Origin: JBGFRR01 sp041695045
GTDB lineage: Bacteria > Bacteroidota > Ignavibacteria > UBA10030
Assembly (NCBI GenBank): GCA_041695045.1
Contig: JBGFRR010000047.1
Coordinates: 1-55,014 of the forward strand
DNA: 55,014 nt
Reading direction: 5' to 3'
The translations under genes were made by a program, and so were the position numbers. This document shows positions 1-8,253 of the stretch, piece by piece; the first letter of the stretch is position 1; every line of letters starts with the position of its first letter. The notes beneath the pieces are model-generated. The model made no database searches and was not told where the DNA came from. It saw only the letters and a program-made list of their open reading frames with translations.

Positions 1-153
1 TCCCTTTGGGAGGAAAAACGAACTGCGTAATTCTCCTTTAAGCTAAAGATCAAAGGCGACAACGGTAAGGTTATGGAATTGGAAAGCTTTTGTCAAGTTC
101 TTTGATCATGCCCTTCCCTAGTAGATACAGGGATATTTGACTGCACATTGAAC

Positions 154-209
154 GTTGTTCGGGAGTGCCCCGCTCTAAAAACGAGCGGGACAGGCAACTC
201 CCTCACAAC
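154..209 (+). repeat. P element, copy 1 (plus orientation, loop carries a second palindrome)
   Basis: The arms GTTGT (154-158) and GGGAGT (161-166) pair with ACTCCC (197-202) and ACAAC (205-209). A TC/TC internal mismatch lies at 159-160 and 203-204. The loop is about 30 nt and holds a further hairpin, CCCGCTC (169-175) with GAGCGGG (183-189). Other copies of the same design lie at 38034, 38157, 52802 and 52856. It sits just downstream of the kinase stop codon. REP-like nature is inferred from copy number and design. Confidence 0.8.
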
Positions 210-253
210 GTAGGCAACGTAGGTCCTTCATGTTTCTGTCGACTGCCGGTCAT

Positions 254-1534
254 TCACGCTTTGAGTCGAATCCGAAACGTCGTTCCCTCGCCCAAACGCG
301 TTTCCTTCAACGTCAGCTTGCCGTTGTGGTACGATTCAACGATCCGCTTGGCTAAACTGAGTCCAAGCCCCCAGCCGCGCGAGCGCGTTGAATACCCCGG
401 CCGGAAAATGTCCTTCCGATGCTCGGGCTGGATGCCGCGCCCCGTGTCGGCAACATCGATCATGATCGTCTTGCCCCGTTGCGCAAGGGTGATGGTGATA
501 GCGCCTTCAGGGCCGTCAATCGCATCTAACGCATTCTTGATGAGGTTCTCGATAACCCATTCGAACAGCTCGCTGTTGATCTGCGCGAACACCGGCTCGG
601 TGTGCTGCAGCGTGAGTTGCACCCGCTTACCCGATTGAGGAATGCGCCGCTCGAAGTACCGGATTACGTGTTCAATCACCTCATTCAGGTTTTCATCCTT
701 CACGTCCGGTTTCGAGCCGATCTTGGAAAATCGTCCTGCAATCTTCTGCAGTCGCTGGAGGTCGTTCTCCATATCGCGGATCGTTTCATGCACGCCGTGG
801 TTGCGGTCATGCAGTTGATGTTTCAGCAGTTCGATCCACCCCATCATACTCGAGATCGGCGTGCCGAGCTGGTGTGCCGTCTCGCGCGCCATCCCGACCC
901 AGATGTTGCTTTGCTCGCTCCGCTTGATGTAGCTGAAGCTGAGGTAGCCGATGAAAATGAACACGGCCACGACGCCAAACTCGATGTACGGAAGCAGCCG
1001 GAGACGCGTGATGAGCGGCGATTCGCCATAGAGGATGTAATTGAGCACGATCGTGTCCTGCACCGTAACGGCGATCGGTGTGTTCTTCTCGGCCAGCTCG
1101 GCAATTTGACGAAGGAGATACCGACGCTGAGCTTCGAGCGGAAGCGATGTATCGAGCGGGATGTTCTTGATGTTGGATGCATACGGCTGGAGGGGCTCGC
1201 GCTGTGCATCGGTTTGGATGATGGGGAAGTCAATGGCGCGGATGATCTCGTCTAACACAAAGCTGTAATCGGCCTGGGTATCGTCGGCGCTGGCAAGGTA
1301 CTCGAGTGCGCGGGCGTAGAGGTCGGCAACCTCTTTTTCCTTTTGTTGGAGCTCGACCACCAACTCGTGCGTATAGAGCAGTGTGCCTGCGACGATGAGG
1401 AATGCGAGCGTCAGCAGAACGACCTTCATGTTGCCTGAGCTGGGCACGGTCCGCCTTTGGCGGATTGCCATCATCGCGGGTTGTTCGGGAGCTTCAGGCA
1501 TCGAGAGGATCGGCGGTGAAGTGTTATCGGACAA
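254..1534 (-). CDS. Membrane sensor histidine kinase
   Basis: A two-component sensor kinase of up to 426 aa. A first membrane segment (about residues 37-55) and a second (about 184-202) bracket a periplasmic sensing region of about 130 residues that I do not recognise. The H-box reads ARETAHQLGTPISSMMGW, a variant in which LGTP replaces the usual LRTP. The N-box (LIKNALDAI), G1 (DTGRGI) and G2 (GWGLGLSLAKRIV) follow, so the ATPase domain is complete. No HAMP domain is obvious. The longest start is a TTG at 1534 overlapping the purA end by 11 nt. ATG codons at 1501, 1474, 1471 and 1429 are alternatives. The one at 1429 begins directly at the first membrane segment and would drop a repeat-like leader. 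No cognate regulator is adjacent, so the stimulus is unknown. Confidence 0.85.
   Translation of the reverse strand: MSDNTSPPILSMPEAPEQPAMMAIRQRRTVPSSGNMKVVLLTLAFLIVAGTLLYTHELVVELQQKEKEVADLYARALEYLASADDTQADYSFVLDEIIRAIDFPIIQTDAQREPLQPYASNIKNIPLDTSLPLEAQRRYLLRQIAELAEKNTPIAVTVQDTIVLNYILYGESPLITRLRLLPYIEFGVVAVFIFIGYLSFSYIKRSEQSNIWVGMARETAHQLGTPISSMMGWIELLKHQLHDRNHGVHETIRDMENDLQRLQKIAGRFSKIGSKPDVKDENLNEVIEHVIRYFERRIPQSGKRVQLTLQHTEPVFAQINSELFEWVIENLIKNALDAIDGPEGAITITLAQRGKTIMIDVADTGRGIQPEHRKDIFRPGYSTRSRGWGLGLSLAKRIVESYHNGKLTLKETRLGEGTTFRIRLKA
1450..1491. repeat. Repeat-like hairpin and P-element half-arm in the 5' end of the kinase gene
   Basis: TCCGCC (1450-1455) and GGCGGA (1459-1464) form a hairpin. 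GTTGTTCGGGAG (1480-1491) matches the left arm of the P element over 12 nt. Both lie in the non-conserved leader of the kinase, upstream of the first membrane segment. Repeat origin is inferred. The 12-nt match could be chance. Confidence 0.45.
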
Positions 1535-2819
1535 GCATTGTTTGATCGCGCCGCGCTCCGACGGAGACCATCCAGACCGGCACGCCGGCTAACTTCTCGA
1601 CAGCGCGTATATAGGCCTGCGCACGAGGCGGTAGATCGCGGAAACGACGGACATGCGGCGTCGATTGTCGCCACCCGGCAAAGGAACGATAGACGGGCTG
1701 GGCAGCGTTGAGCCGGTCGACGCTCGTCGGGAAGCCTTTCTCTTTTCTTCCATCCAACGTGTAGCCGACGCATACCTTGACCTCGTCAAACTCGTCCAGC
1801 ACATCGAGCTTCGTGATAGCGAGTTGCTGGATACCGTTGATGCGGATGGAGTAGCGCAAGCTGGCCATGTCCAACCAGCCGCACCGGCGCGGTCGGCCGG
1901 TCGTTGCTCCGTATTCTCCCCCAATCCGGCGCAGGCGTTCACCGGTTTCGTCCTGAAGTTCTGTCGGGAACGGGCCATTCCCCACACGTGTCGCATAGGC
2001 TTTCGCAACGCCGACAACGCTTCGCACGGTCTGCGGCGGAATGCCAAGCCCCGTACACGCGCCTCCGCTCGTCGGGTTGGAGGAGGTCACGAACGGATAG
2101 GTGCCGTGGTCAACGTCGAGCAGCGCGCCCTGAGCGCCTTCGGCAAGAATCTTCTTTCCTTTCTTGATTGCCCGGTTCAGATACTCAGAGGTGTCGGTAA
2201 TGAACTCGTCGATGCGCCGGTCGAATTCCTGATACTCCTGAATGATGGCATCCACATCAAGCTTTTGCTCGTGGTAGATGTTGTTCAAGAGTTGGTTCTT
2301 TTCCTCGATGTTGTGCTTGAGTTTCCTGCAGAGTATGTCGCGGTTCAGCAAATCGGCGACGCGAATCCCCGTCCTCATATACTTGTCGATATACGCCGGC
2401 CCGATGCCGCGCCCCGTGGTGCCGATCTTATTCTCGCCCTGCTCACGAATTGCATCTAACAGCTTATGGTATGGCATGATGAGATGCGCGTTGTGGCTGA
2501 TCAACAGTCGGCCGCTGATCCGGATACCGAGACTCTTGAGCTGGTCGATTTCCGCCATCAACGCAACGGGGTCAATGACAACACCGTTGCCGATGACGCA
2601 CACCACGTGGGGATGAAAAATGCCGGAGGGAATGAGGTGCAGGACGTGCTCTTGCGCGGGGATGCCCTTCTTCGGATTGCCGGGGATGACAACGGTGTGG
2701 CCCGCGTTGGCGCCGCCCTGGTAGCGTGCGACGATGTCGACGCGCTCGCTGAGATGGTCAACGATCTTTCCTTTCCCTTCATCTCCCCACTGGGCGCCGA
2801 CGATGATGTGAACTGGCAT
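1524..2819 (-). CDS. purA: Adenylosuccinate synthetase
   Basis: Cytoplasmic enzyme that joins IMP and aspartate using GTP, the first step from IMP to AMP. The 431-aa length is normal for the family. The N-terminal glycine-rich loop (GAQWGDEGKGK) carries the catalytic Asp13, and GHTVV carries the catalytic His41. Further family signatures are the GTTGRGIGPAY segment, the AEGAQGALLDVDHGTYPFVTSS block (read in two halves here) and the GRPRRCGW motif. The ATG start sits at the first conserved residues. The kinase gene follows with an 11-nt overlap if its TTG start is used, so the two are probably co-transcribed, though no functional link is evident. Confidence 0.97.
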   Translation of the reverse strand: MPVHIIVGAQWGDEGKGKIVDHLSERVDIVARYQGGANAGHTVVIPGNPKKGIPAQEHVLHLIPSGIFHPHVVCVIGNGVVIDPVALMAEIDQLKSLGIRISGRLLISHNAHLIMPYHKLLDAIREQGENKIGTTGRGIGPAYIDKYMRTGIRVADLLNRDILCRKLKHNIEEKNQLLNNIYHEQKLDVDAIIQEYQEFDRRIDEFITDTSEYLNRAIKKGKKILAEGAQGALLDVDHGTYPFVTSSNPTSGGACTGLGIPPQTVRSVVGVAKAYATRVGNGPFPTELQDETGERLRRIGGEYGATTGRPRRCGWLDMASLRYSIRINGIQQLAITKLDVLDEFDEVKVCVGYTLDGRKEKGFPTSVDRLNAAQPVYRSFAGWRQSTPHVRRFRDLPPRAQAYIRAVEKLAGVPVWMVSVGARRDQTMLVR

Positions 2820-3038
2820 TGCGGAAATGAAACACTAAAAATGAAAAAAGGAATTGCCGATTATGGATTGTTGTAAGTTGATGAGTGCTCAAGATGGTAG
2901 GGAAAAAATGTACGAAACTCAAGGAAGCGATTTCGGCACGTCTGACCGGCCGCAAAGAAGAAAATCCACGCCGAGAGAGCTCCGCTCGACGCGGAGTGTC
3001 GTTTGTTTGCAGCGCGGCAGTTACTTCGTCAACGCCAT

Positions 3039-3059
3039 TCCCGCTACACAATAGCGGGA
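3039..3059. repeat. TCCCGCTA/TAGCGGGA hairpin abutting a stop codon
   Basis: Eight-bp perfect arms (3039-3046 and 3052-3059) with a 5-nt loop. It lies immediately after the minus-strand stop codon at 3060-3062. No T-run follows on either strand, so it looks like a member of the CCCGC/GCGGG repeat family rather than a classical terminator. Confidence 0.65.
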
Positions 3060-3800
3060 CTATTTGAGAAGCAATAGCTTCATCACTTTACTGAACTGCT
3101 TGCCGCTCTCTCCTATGGCGGTGATGCGATAGAAATACATGCCGCTGCCGACTGGTTCACCTTTGTTGTTTCTGCCATTCCACCTCGCCGTTCGATGGCC
3201 AGCCGGAAGCAAACGGTCTTCCAATACTGCAACCTCGCGGCCGAGGACATCAAGCACGGTGAGTCTCACGGTGGAAGGCTCAGGCAAAGCAAAGCTGATC
3301 TCGGTCTCCGGGTTGAAGGGATTGGGGAAGTTATGGGAGATACTGAACACCTCAGGTACCATTTGTATGCTCTGACCAAGAAAGCGAGTGATGTCGGCCA
3401 TTCTCAACGGCGCAGTTCCATGGACTCCAACTTTATTCGAGCCAGAGGATTCACCGACTTGGTTTACAGCTATTACATAATAACACACCAGCACGTTTGA
3501 GTTAGGGTCCATAATGACGGCTCCATCAACATAGCTCGTTGAAGTGGTTGAGCCGGCCAGAGAATACACAGGAACCATATTACAATTAACTGTGCCCGGT
3601 GCACCTTGTATTGTTCCTCGGTAGATATTGTAGGAAGTTGCTCCACTGACGGCATTCCAGCTCAAGTTGGGAGATTGCCCCGCTTGACCAGCGTTTGTGA
3701 TCACAAGGTTTTGTGGAGGTGGAGGCGGTGCGAGAGCCCTGTGCGCGTTGATGCGGCCGTAGCCGTCCCAATTTGTATTTCCGTAATCCTCACGGCACAA
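3060..3800 (-). pseudogene. 3' remnant of a secreted subtilase-like protein with type IX sorting domain
   Basis: The open frame encodes 246 aa but lacks a signal peptide and any catalytic domain. It begins with WDGYGRINAHRAL, which resembles the last helix of subtilisin-family (S8) catalytic domains. A fibronectin type III-like domain follows (about residues 28-125). The C-terminus is a type IX secretion sorting domain (NFPNPFNPETEISF ... GSGMYFYRI ... LLLLK). In the same frame a stop codon lies just upstream of the TTG at 3800, and homology stops abruptly there. I read this as the 5'-deleted end of a cell-surface protease gene. The alternative is a short orphan protein, which could not be exported without a signal peptide. 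Confidence 0.7.
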
Positions 3801-3993
3801 AGTGCCAAAACATCAAATCGTTTTTCTTTGTGTCTTCGAGTCTTTGTGGTAAGAAGTTGGGTTTTCGGCCGCGTTTCTATGTTACTTGCGTGGGGGATGT
3901 TATTACGTCCGTTGTGTTGGCATCGACCGCAATAATTCAGTATGTTTCAACTATACCAAGTTGTGACTTCCAATTGCGATCTTCTTTTCGTGT

Positions 3994-6900
3994 ATGTGCG
4001 CCCTGCTGAAACATCTCTCCATACCTCTCGCTGCCCTGTTCTTTTTTCGTCCGTTCGGTGTCCAACATCAGACTTCAGCTGTTAGGACGACTCCCCTGCC
4101 ATCACCCAGATGGCAACTTATCGAATCTCCCACGGTCTACTCAATCACCTCTGTCCAAATGATCAATAGCAGAGCTGGATTTGCATCCGCCACTCGCTTG
4201 CTTACGTTTGATGGAACGCGTTGGACCTTTTTCCAGCCCCAGCCTCCCGTTCCATCGATCCATCGTCTTCTTGTAGAGAACCAACATAGTGTGTGGATCG
4301 CAAGTGTTACACGCTCATATGAATCGGAGCTTTTCCACTTCGACGGCACGAGATGGAGAGAGATCCGTCATCCACTTGCCAATATGATTGAGAACATAGC
4401 TCTCTCGCAGGGGAAGCTGTGGATTGAAGGAGTAGGCGAGATGGCATGTCTTGACGGATCAGAATGGATCAGAGTGCTGCATCCTTCAACAATTTCTCCC
4501 ACGCGATCGTTTCTGGTTCAGCCAAATGGCGATCTTTTTCTATTGACTCATACGGGCATATTGTTTCGGCAGCATAACGAGCAGTGGACAACGCCGCTAG
4601 GTGAGACCTTCGTAAAGCAACTGGCAAGATCCCCTGACGGAGTGATCTATGCTCTGGCGGGAACGCAGATCTACGCCTTCGATGGAACACGTTTTGCAGT
4701 TCATAGTGAAGATTCACTTCTTCTTTCTGTTACACGGATTTCAGCGATCGATTCATTTAACATCTGGGGTGTCGGCAAGACCGAGTTCGTGTATGAATAC
4801 CAAAACAATCAGTGGAGAGCATCGCGCCTTCCCACGGGATCACCATTGACTGATATCCAGATGATCACTTCCGCCGACGGATGGATTGCCACTGCGGACG
4901 GCTTGTTTCTTCGGTTCACGGACGACTCTCAGCAACAAGCACCGATGACACGATCAGGTTTTGAACAGGTGACAATCAACCAATTCGGTCAAGCAACGAC
5001 CGGTGAGTACGGAGTGGCAATTGATGATTTCAACAACGACGGAATGCTGGATCTCTACACTGTTGATATCTATGGGGCCAATCGTCTGTTCCTCCTTACG
5101 TGGACTGGGGGCGAACAACGGTCACCTGCTGCTGAACATCTTGGATTCAGAGATGAGGCTGCATACCGGGGGATTACGGGAATCGGTGCTGCGCTCGACA
5201 TTTCACCCGGAGTGCGAGAAATCGATCTGGGCGTCGCTGTGGGAGATGTAGACAATGACGGAGGTCGGGACATCTATTTGACCAATCTCGTCGGTAAGAA
5301 TGCTCTCTTTTTGAACGATGGAAGAGGGTACTTCCGTAATGTCTCACGCGAGCCTCGTCGAGCATCCGGTGCTTTAGAACGATCCACTTCGGCAATCTTC
5401 GGCGATGTTGACAACGATGGCGATCTCGATCTCTTTGTCACAAATGAATTTACCTCCAATCGCCTGTACCTGAACGACGGCACCGGTAGATTCGATGATA
5501 TCACGGAACAAGCGGGGCTTAAGACTCAGTGGGGGGGTTCACAGGCCGCCTTTGGCGACATCAATGGCGACGGATATCTCGATCTCTATGTCACCAATTG
5601 GTCCGAACGGAATGTGTTGTATCTCAATACGACGCAGCACTATGGAAGCGTGCGGTTCGAGGATGTCACTGAACGAGCCGGGGTTGGAGGAGAACCTCAT
5701 GCAAAGAGCAACGCATGCGTATTCGCCGATATCGACAACGATGGAGACCTTGATCTCTTCGTCACAAATCGAAAGACATCAAACCGGCTTTACCGAAATG
5801 ATGGAGATGCTCGATTCACCGACATCACACAAGACGCAATCGGGATTGATTCCATGTTGAGCTCTGGAGCCAGCTTCGCCGACTTCGATCACGACGGGTT
5901 TCTCGATCTGTACGTCGCGAATGTTGGTAACAACGTATTCTACAAGAATATCGATGGGGTCGCTTTTGAGCCGATGACAGATCGATTTGGTGCAGGACTG
6001 GGCGGCTACAGCACGGGAACGGCAACCGGCGATCTCGATGGTGATGGCGATGTTGATCTCTATGTCTCTAACTTCATCGATGCGCCCAGCACCATCTTCC
6101 TTAACAAGATCAACGACAAGAACTTCCTGATCGTTGCTTGCGAGGGAACAATAAGCAATCGTGATGCAATCGGTGCGAAAGTATACGTCTATACGGCGGG
6201 GAAGGCAAACGATCAGAACCACCTGCACGGATTTCGAGAAATCAGAGGTGGCTCCGGATACGGATCGCACAGTTCACGCGGTGCTCACTTTGGAGTAACG
6301 GGAGATCAGTTGTACGACGTTGTAGTCCACTTTCCGGCGAGCGGCGTTACGCGGCTGCAGCAAAATGTTAGACATGGCGAGAAGGTGTTCATTTCTGAAG
6401 AGATTGGTTTTGCACGTGCCCAAACCAACTTGCGGAAGGCTCTTCATCGGCTCTTCCTTGATCCACTTGCGCTTCGAGAGCTGTGGAAAGGAGTGATTAT
6501 TCTTGCATTCCTGGGGATATCGAACTCCATTGCACGCCGGAGGTACCGTTGGACACGATTCGCGCGATGGGCTGTGAACGGAATAGCGGCACTAGTCTAC
6601 GCAATTCAGATTTGGATGTTCATCCACGAGCCCTTCTATCTCTCCACGCTTCTCCCTCTGGTATCGATTGCCTCAACTCTCGTATTAGTGCACCTCGGCT
6701 ACGACCGGATCGTCCTCAAGCGACTCGCAGAGCAGGAAAAGACAAGTGCGCGTGACCAAATTGCACGAGATCTCCACGATGATCTCGCATCAAATCTGAG
6801 CAGTGCGCGGTTTTATCTTGATGGCATCACCCGCACTTCGATAGACATCCCGGTAGAAGTGAAATCGCTGCTTCTGAAAACACGCGATCTTGTTTCTGAG

Positions 6901-7386
6901 GCGACAGACTCGCTCACTGATATCGTGTGGACGGCTTCTCCACGTCATGATACACTCGGCGACCTTCTGGCGAGGTTGCGCATTCTTGTCAACGACTACT
7001 GCAAATCGCAAAGAGTGACACCCGACATCTCAATTTCCATGTCCGAAAAGGAGAAGTTGATACCTGGTGATGTGCGTCGGAATCTCTATTTGATTTGCAA
7101 AGAAGCAATAATCAATATTGTGAAGCACTCGGCCGCGACAGAGGTCAAATTTGTGGCGACTCTTGACGGCAACATACTCTCACTCCGCATTCAAGACAAT
7201 GGAAAAGGTTTCCACGAGTACGTGGGCCTGAATGATACCGGAGATGGCGACAAATTGCCGGCTGGGTCGCTCGGACACGGCCTTCGCAACATGCGAATAA
7301 GGGCGGAGCAAATCAAAGCGATCCTCAATATTGAGTCTTCGGCATCTTCGGGCACGTGCGTTCGCGTGGATGTAGAAATGACCTAA
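3994..7386 (+). CDS. Propeller-containing hybrid sensor: FG-GAP/VCBS + ASPIC/UnbV + NarL-type histidine kinase
   Basis: A 1130-aa transmembrane sensor kinase. An N-terminal signal-like segment (about 1-28) precedes a first propeller-like region (about 30-320) with recurring FDGTRW blades. FG-GAP/VCBS repeats follow (about 335-710), recognisable by Ca-binding-type DxNxDGxxD loops such as GDVDNDGDLDLFV. An ASPIC/UnbV-like segment (about 725-800) follows, with GAKVYVY and GSGYGSHSS. Three hydrophobic segments lie between about 828 and 905. The kinase is of the HisKA_3/NarX class: RDLHDDLASNLS, with His928 as predicted phospho-acceptor, then an ATPase domain with DNGKGF and GHGLRNMRIRAEQ. Its regulator starts 63 nt downstream. 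An extracellular ligand, perhaps carbohydrate or Ca-dependent, is inferred only. Confidence 0.88.
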   Translation: MCALLKHLSIPLAALFFFRPFGVQHQTSAVRTTPLPSPRWQLIESPTVYSITSVQMINSRAGFASATRLLTFDGTRWTFFQPQPPVPSIHRLLVENQHSVWIASVTRSYESELFHFDGTRWREIRHPLANMIENIALSQGKLWIEGVGEMACLDGSEWIRVLHPSTISPTRSFLVQPNGDLFLLTHTGILFRQHNEQWTTPLGETFVKQLARSPDGVIYALAGTQIYAFDGTRFAVHSEDSLLLSVTRISAIDSFNIWGVGKTEFVYEYQNNQWRASRLPTGSPLTDIQMITSADGWIATADGLFLRFTDDSQQQAPMTRSGFEQVTINQFGQATTGEYGVAIDDFNNDGMLDLYTVDIYGANRLFLLTWTGGEQRSPAAEHLGFRDEAAYRGITGIGAALDISPGVREIDLGVAVGDVDNDGGRDIYLTNLVGKNALFLNDGRGYFRNVSREPRRASGALERSTSAIFGDVDNDGDLDLFVTNEFTSNRLYLNDGTGRFDDITEQAGLKTQWGGSQAAFGDINGDGYLDLYVTNWSERNVLYLNTTQHYGSVRFEDVTERAGVGGEPHAKSNACVFADIDNDGDLDLFVTNRKTSNRLYRNDGDARFTDITQDAIGIDSMLSSGASFADFDHDGFLDLYVANVGNNVFYKNIDGVAFEPMTDRFGAGLGGYSTGTATGDLDGDGDVDLYVSNFIDAPSTIFLNKINDKNFLIVACEGTISNRDAIGAKVYVYTAGKANDQNHLHGFREIRGGSGYGSHSSRGAHFGVTGDQLYDVVVHFPASGVTRLQQNVRHGEKVFISEEIGFARAQTNLRKALHRLFLDPLALRELWKGVIILAFLGISNSIARRRYRWTRFARWAVNGIAALVYAIQIWMFIHEPFYLSTLLPLVSIASTLVLVHLGYDRIVLKRLAEQEKTSARDQIARDLHDDLASNLSSARFYLDGITRTSIDIPVEVKSLLLKTRDLVSEATDSLTDIVWTASPRHDTLGDLLARLRILVNDYCKSQRVTPDISISMSEKEKLIPGDVRRNLYLICKEAIINIVKHSAATEVKFVATLDGNILSLRIQDNGKGFHEYVGLNDTGDGDKLPAGSLGHGLRNMRIRAEQIKAILNIESSASSGTCVRVDVEMT

Positions 7387-7449
7387 ATGTGTCATTGCGC
7401 CTTCACTATATTTTGAGCAGAATGGATTGTCAAGGAAGGGTATCGATTA

Positions 7450-8079
7450 ATGGCAATCCGAGTGGCGATCATAGAAGATCATCTCGAGTTTCGCGAGAGT
7501 ATTTCCTATATCCTGAAAACAACTGAGGGATTTCAGTGCGTGGGAGGCTATGGTTCTGTTGAGCACGCTCTGCGCGATATGCCTGCCTCAGACGTCCTTC
7601 TTCTTGATATTCACCTCCCGGGTCTTTCCGGAATTGATGGTGTTAGGAAACTGAAAGCGAAACACCCCAATATGCAGATTATTATGCTCACGGTCTTCGA
7701 GGACGAGAGTAATATCTTTCGTGCGATTCTCGAAGGAGCCGACGGTTATCTATTGAAGAAAACCCCGCCCTTAAGACTTCTCCAGGCGATTGAAGATGCC
7801 GCCAGCGGCGGAGCGCCAATGACTCCTTCCGTTGCCAGACAGGCGCTTTCATTGTTCAAGAATCATGTTCCTCTTCCGAAGGGTGAGAATCCTCTCACCG
7901 ATCGCGAATGCGAGATTCTTGCATGCCTTGTCGACGGCATGAGCAACGAGGAAATCGCTCAAAAGCATTTCATCAGCCACATGACGGTCCGCAACCACAT
8001 CCGCCACATCTACGAAAAACTCCATGTCCACTCGAAGTCGCAAGCTGTCGTGAAAGCTCTCCGAGAAGGTCTCATATAG
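7450..8079 (+). CDS. NarL/FixJ-family response regulator
   Basis: 209 aa with an N-terminal receiver domain: acidic pair E9-D10, phospho-acceptor Asp53 in LLLDIHLPG, and Lys in LLKKTPP. A C-terminal LuxR-type helix-turn-helix follows (LTDRECEILACLVDGMSNEEIAQKHF, split here as two motifs). A good ribosome site (AAGGAAGGG) precedes the ATG. It is the obvious partner of the upstream kinase and probably a DNA-binding transcription factor. The 1427-aa secreted protein gene begins 174 nt downstream and is a candidate target, because a palindrome lies between the two genes. Confidence 0.93.
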   Translation: MAIRVAIIEDHLEFRESISYILKTTEGFQCVGGYGSVEHALRDMPASDVLLLDIHLPGLSGIDGVRKLKAKHPNMQIIMLTVFEDESNIFRAILEGADGYLLKKTPPLRLLQAIEDAASGGAPMTPSVARQALSLFKNHVPLPKGENPLTDRECEILACLVDGMSNEEIAQKHFISHMTVRNHIRHIYEKLHVHSKSQAVVKALREGLI

Positions 8080-8132
8080 ACCGCCCATCCCTCTTCTGAA
8101 TCAACAGTCAGCTCTGACGCAGCGCCTTCCCA

Positions 8133-8152
8133 AATGACGCATTCGCGTCATT
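8133..8152. promoter_or_regulatory. Palindrome AATGACGC-ATTC-GCGTCATT upstream of the secreted repeat protein
   Basis: Perfect 8-bp arms with a 4-nt centre, about 100 nt upstream of the ATG at 8254 and 54 nt after the regulator stop. LuxR-type regulators bind short inverted repeats, so it may be an operator. It could equally be a weak terminator stem, but no T-run follows it. Confidence 0.4.
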
Positions 8153-8253
8153 GCATGCGAGTTGATAAAAGAGAATCTTGTCTACACTAAACTCAACTCA
8201 CTCGAATGGTTCAACACCGATCCTGAAACCTGCCATGGGAAACGAGGTGTCCT

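Noticed and set aside
1..153. Possible RNA gene at the left edge
   Set aside because: No cloverleaf, conserved tRNA loop or other RNA signature was found, and the stretch is cut by the window edge.
2980..2996. CTCCGC/GCGGAG hairpin upstream of purA
   Set aside because: Only 6-bp arms, and no link to the start or to other copies could be shown.
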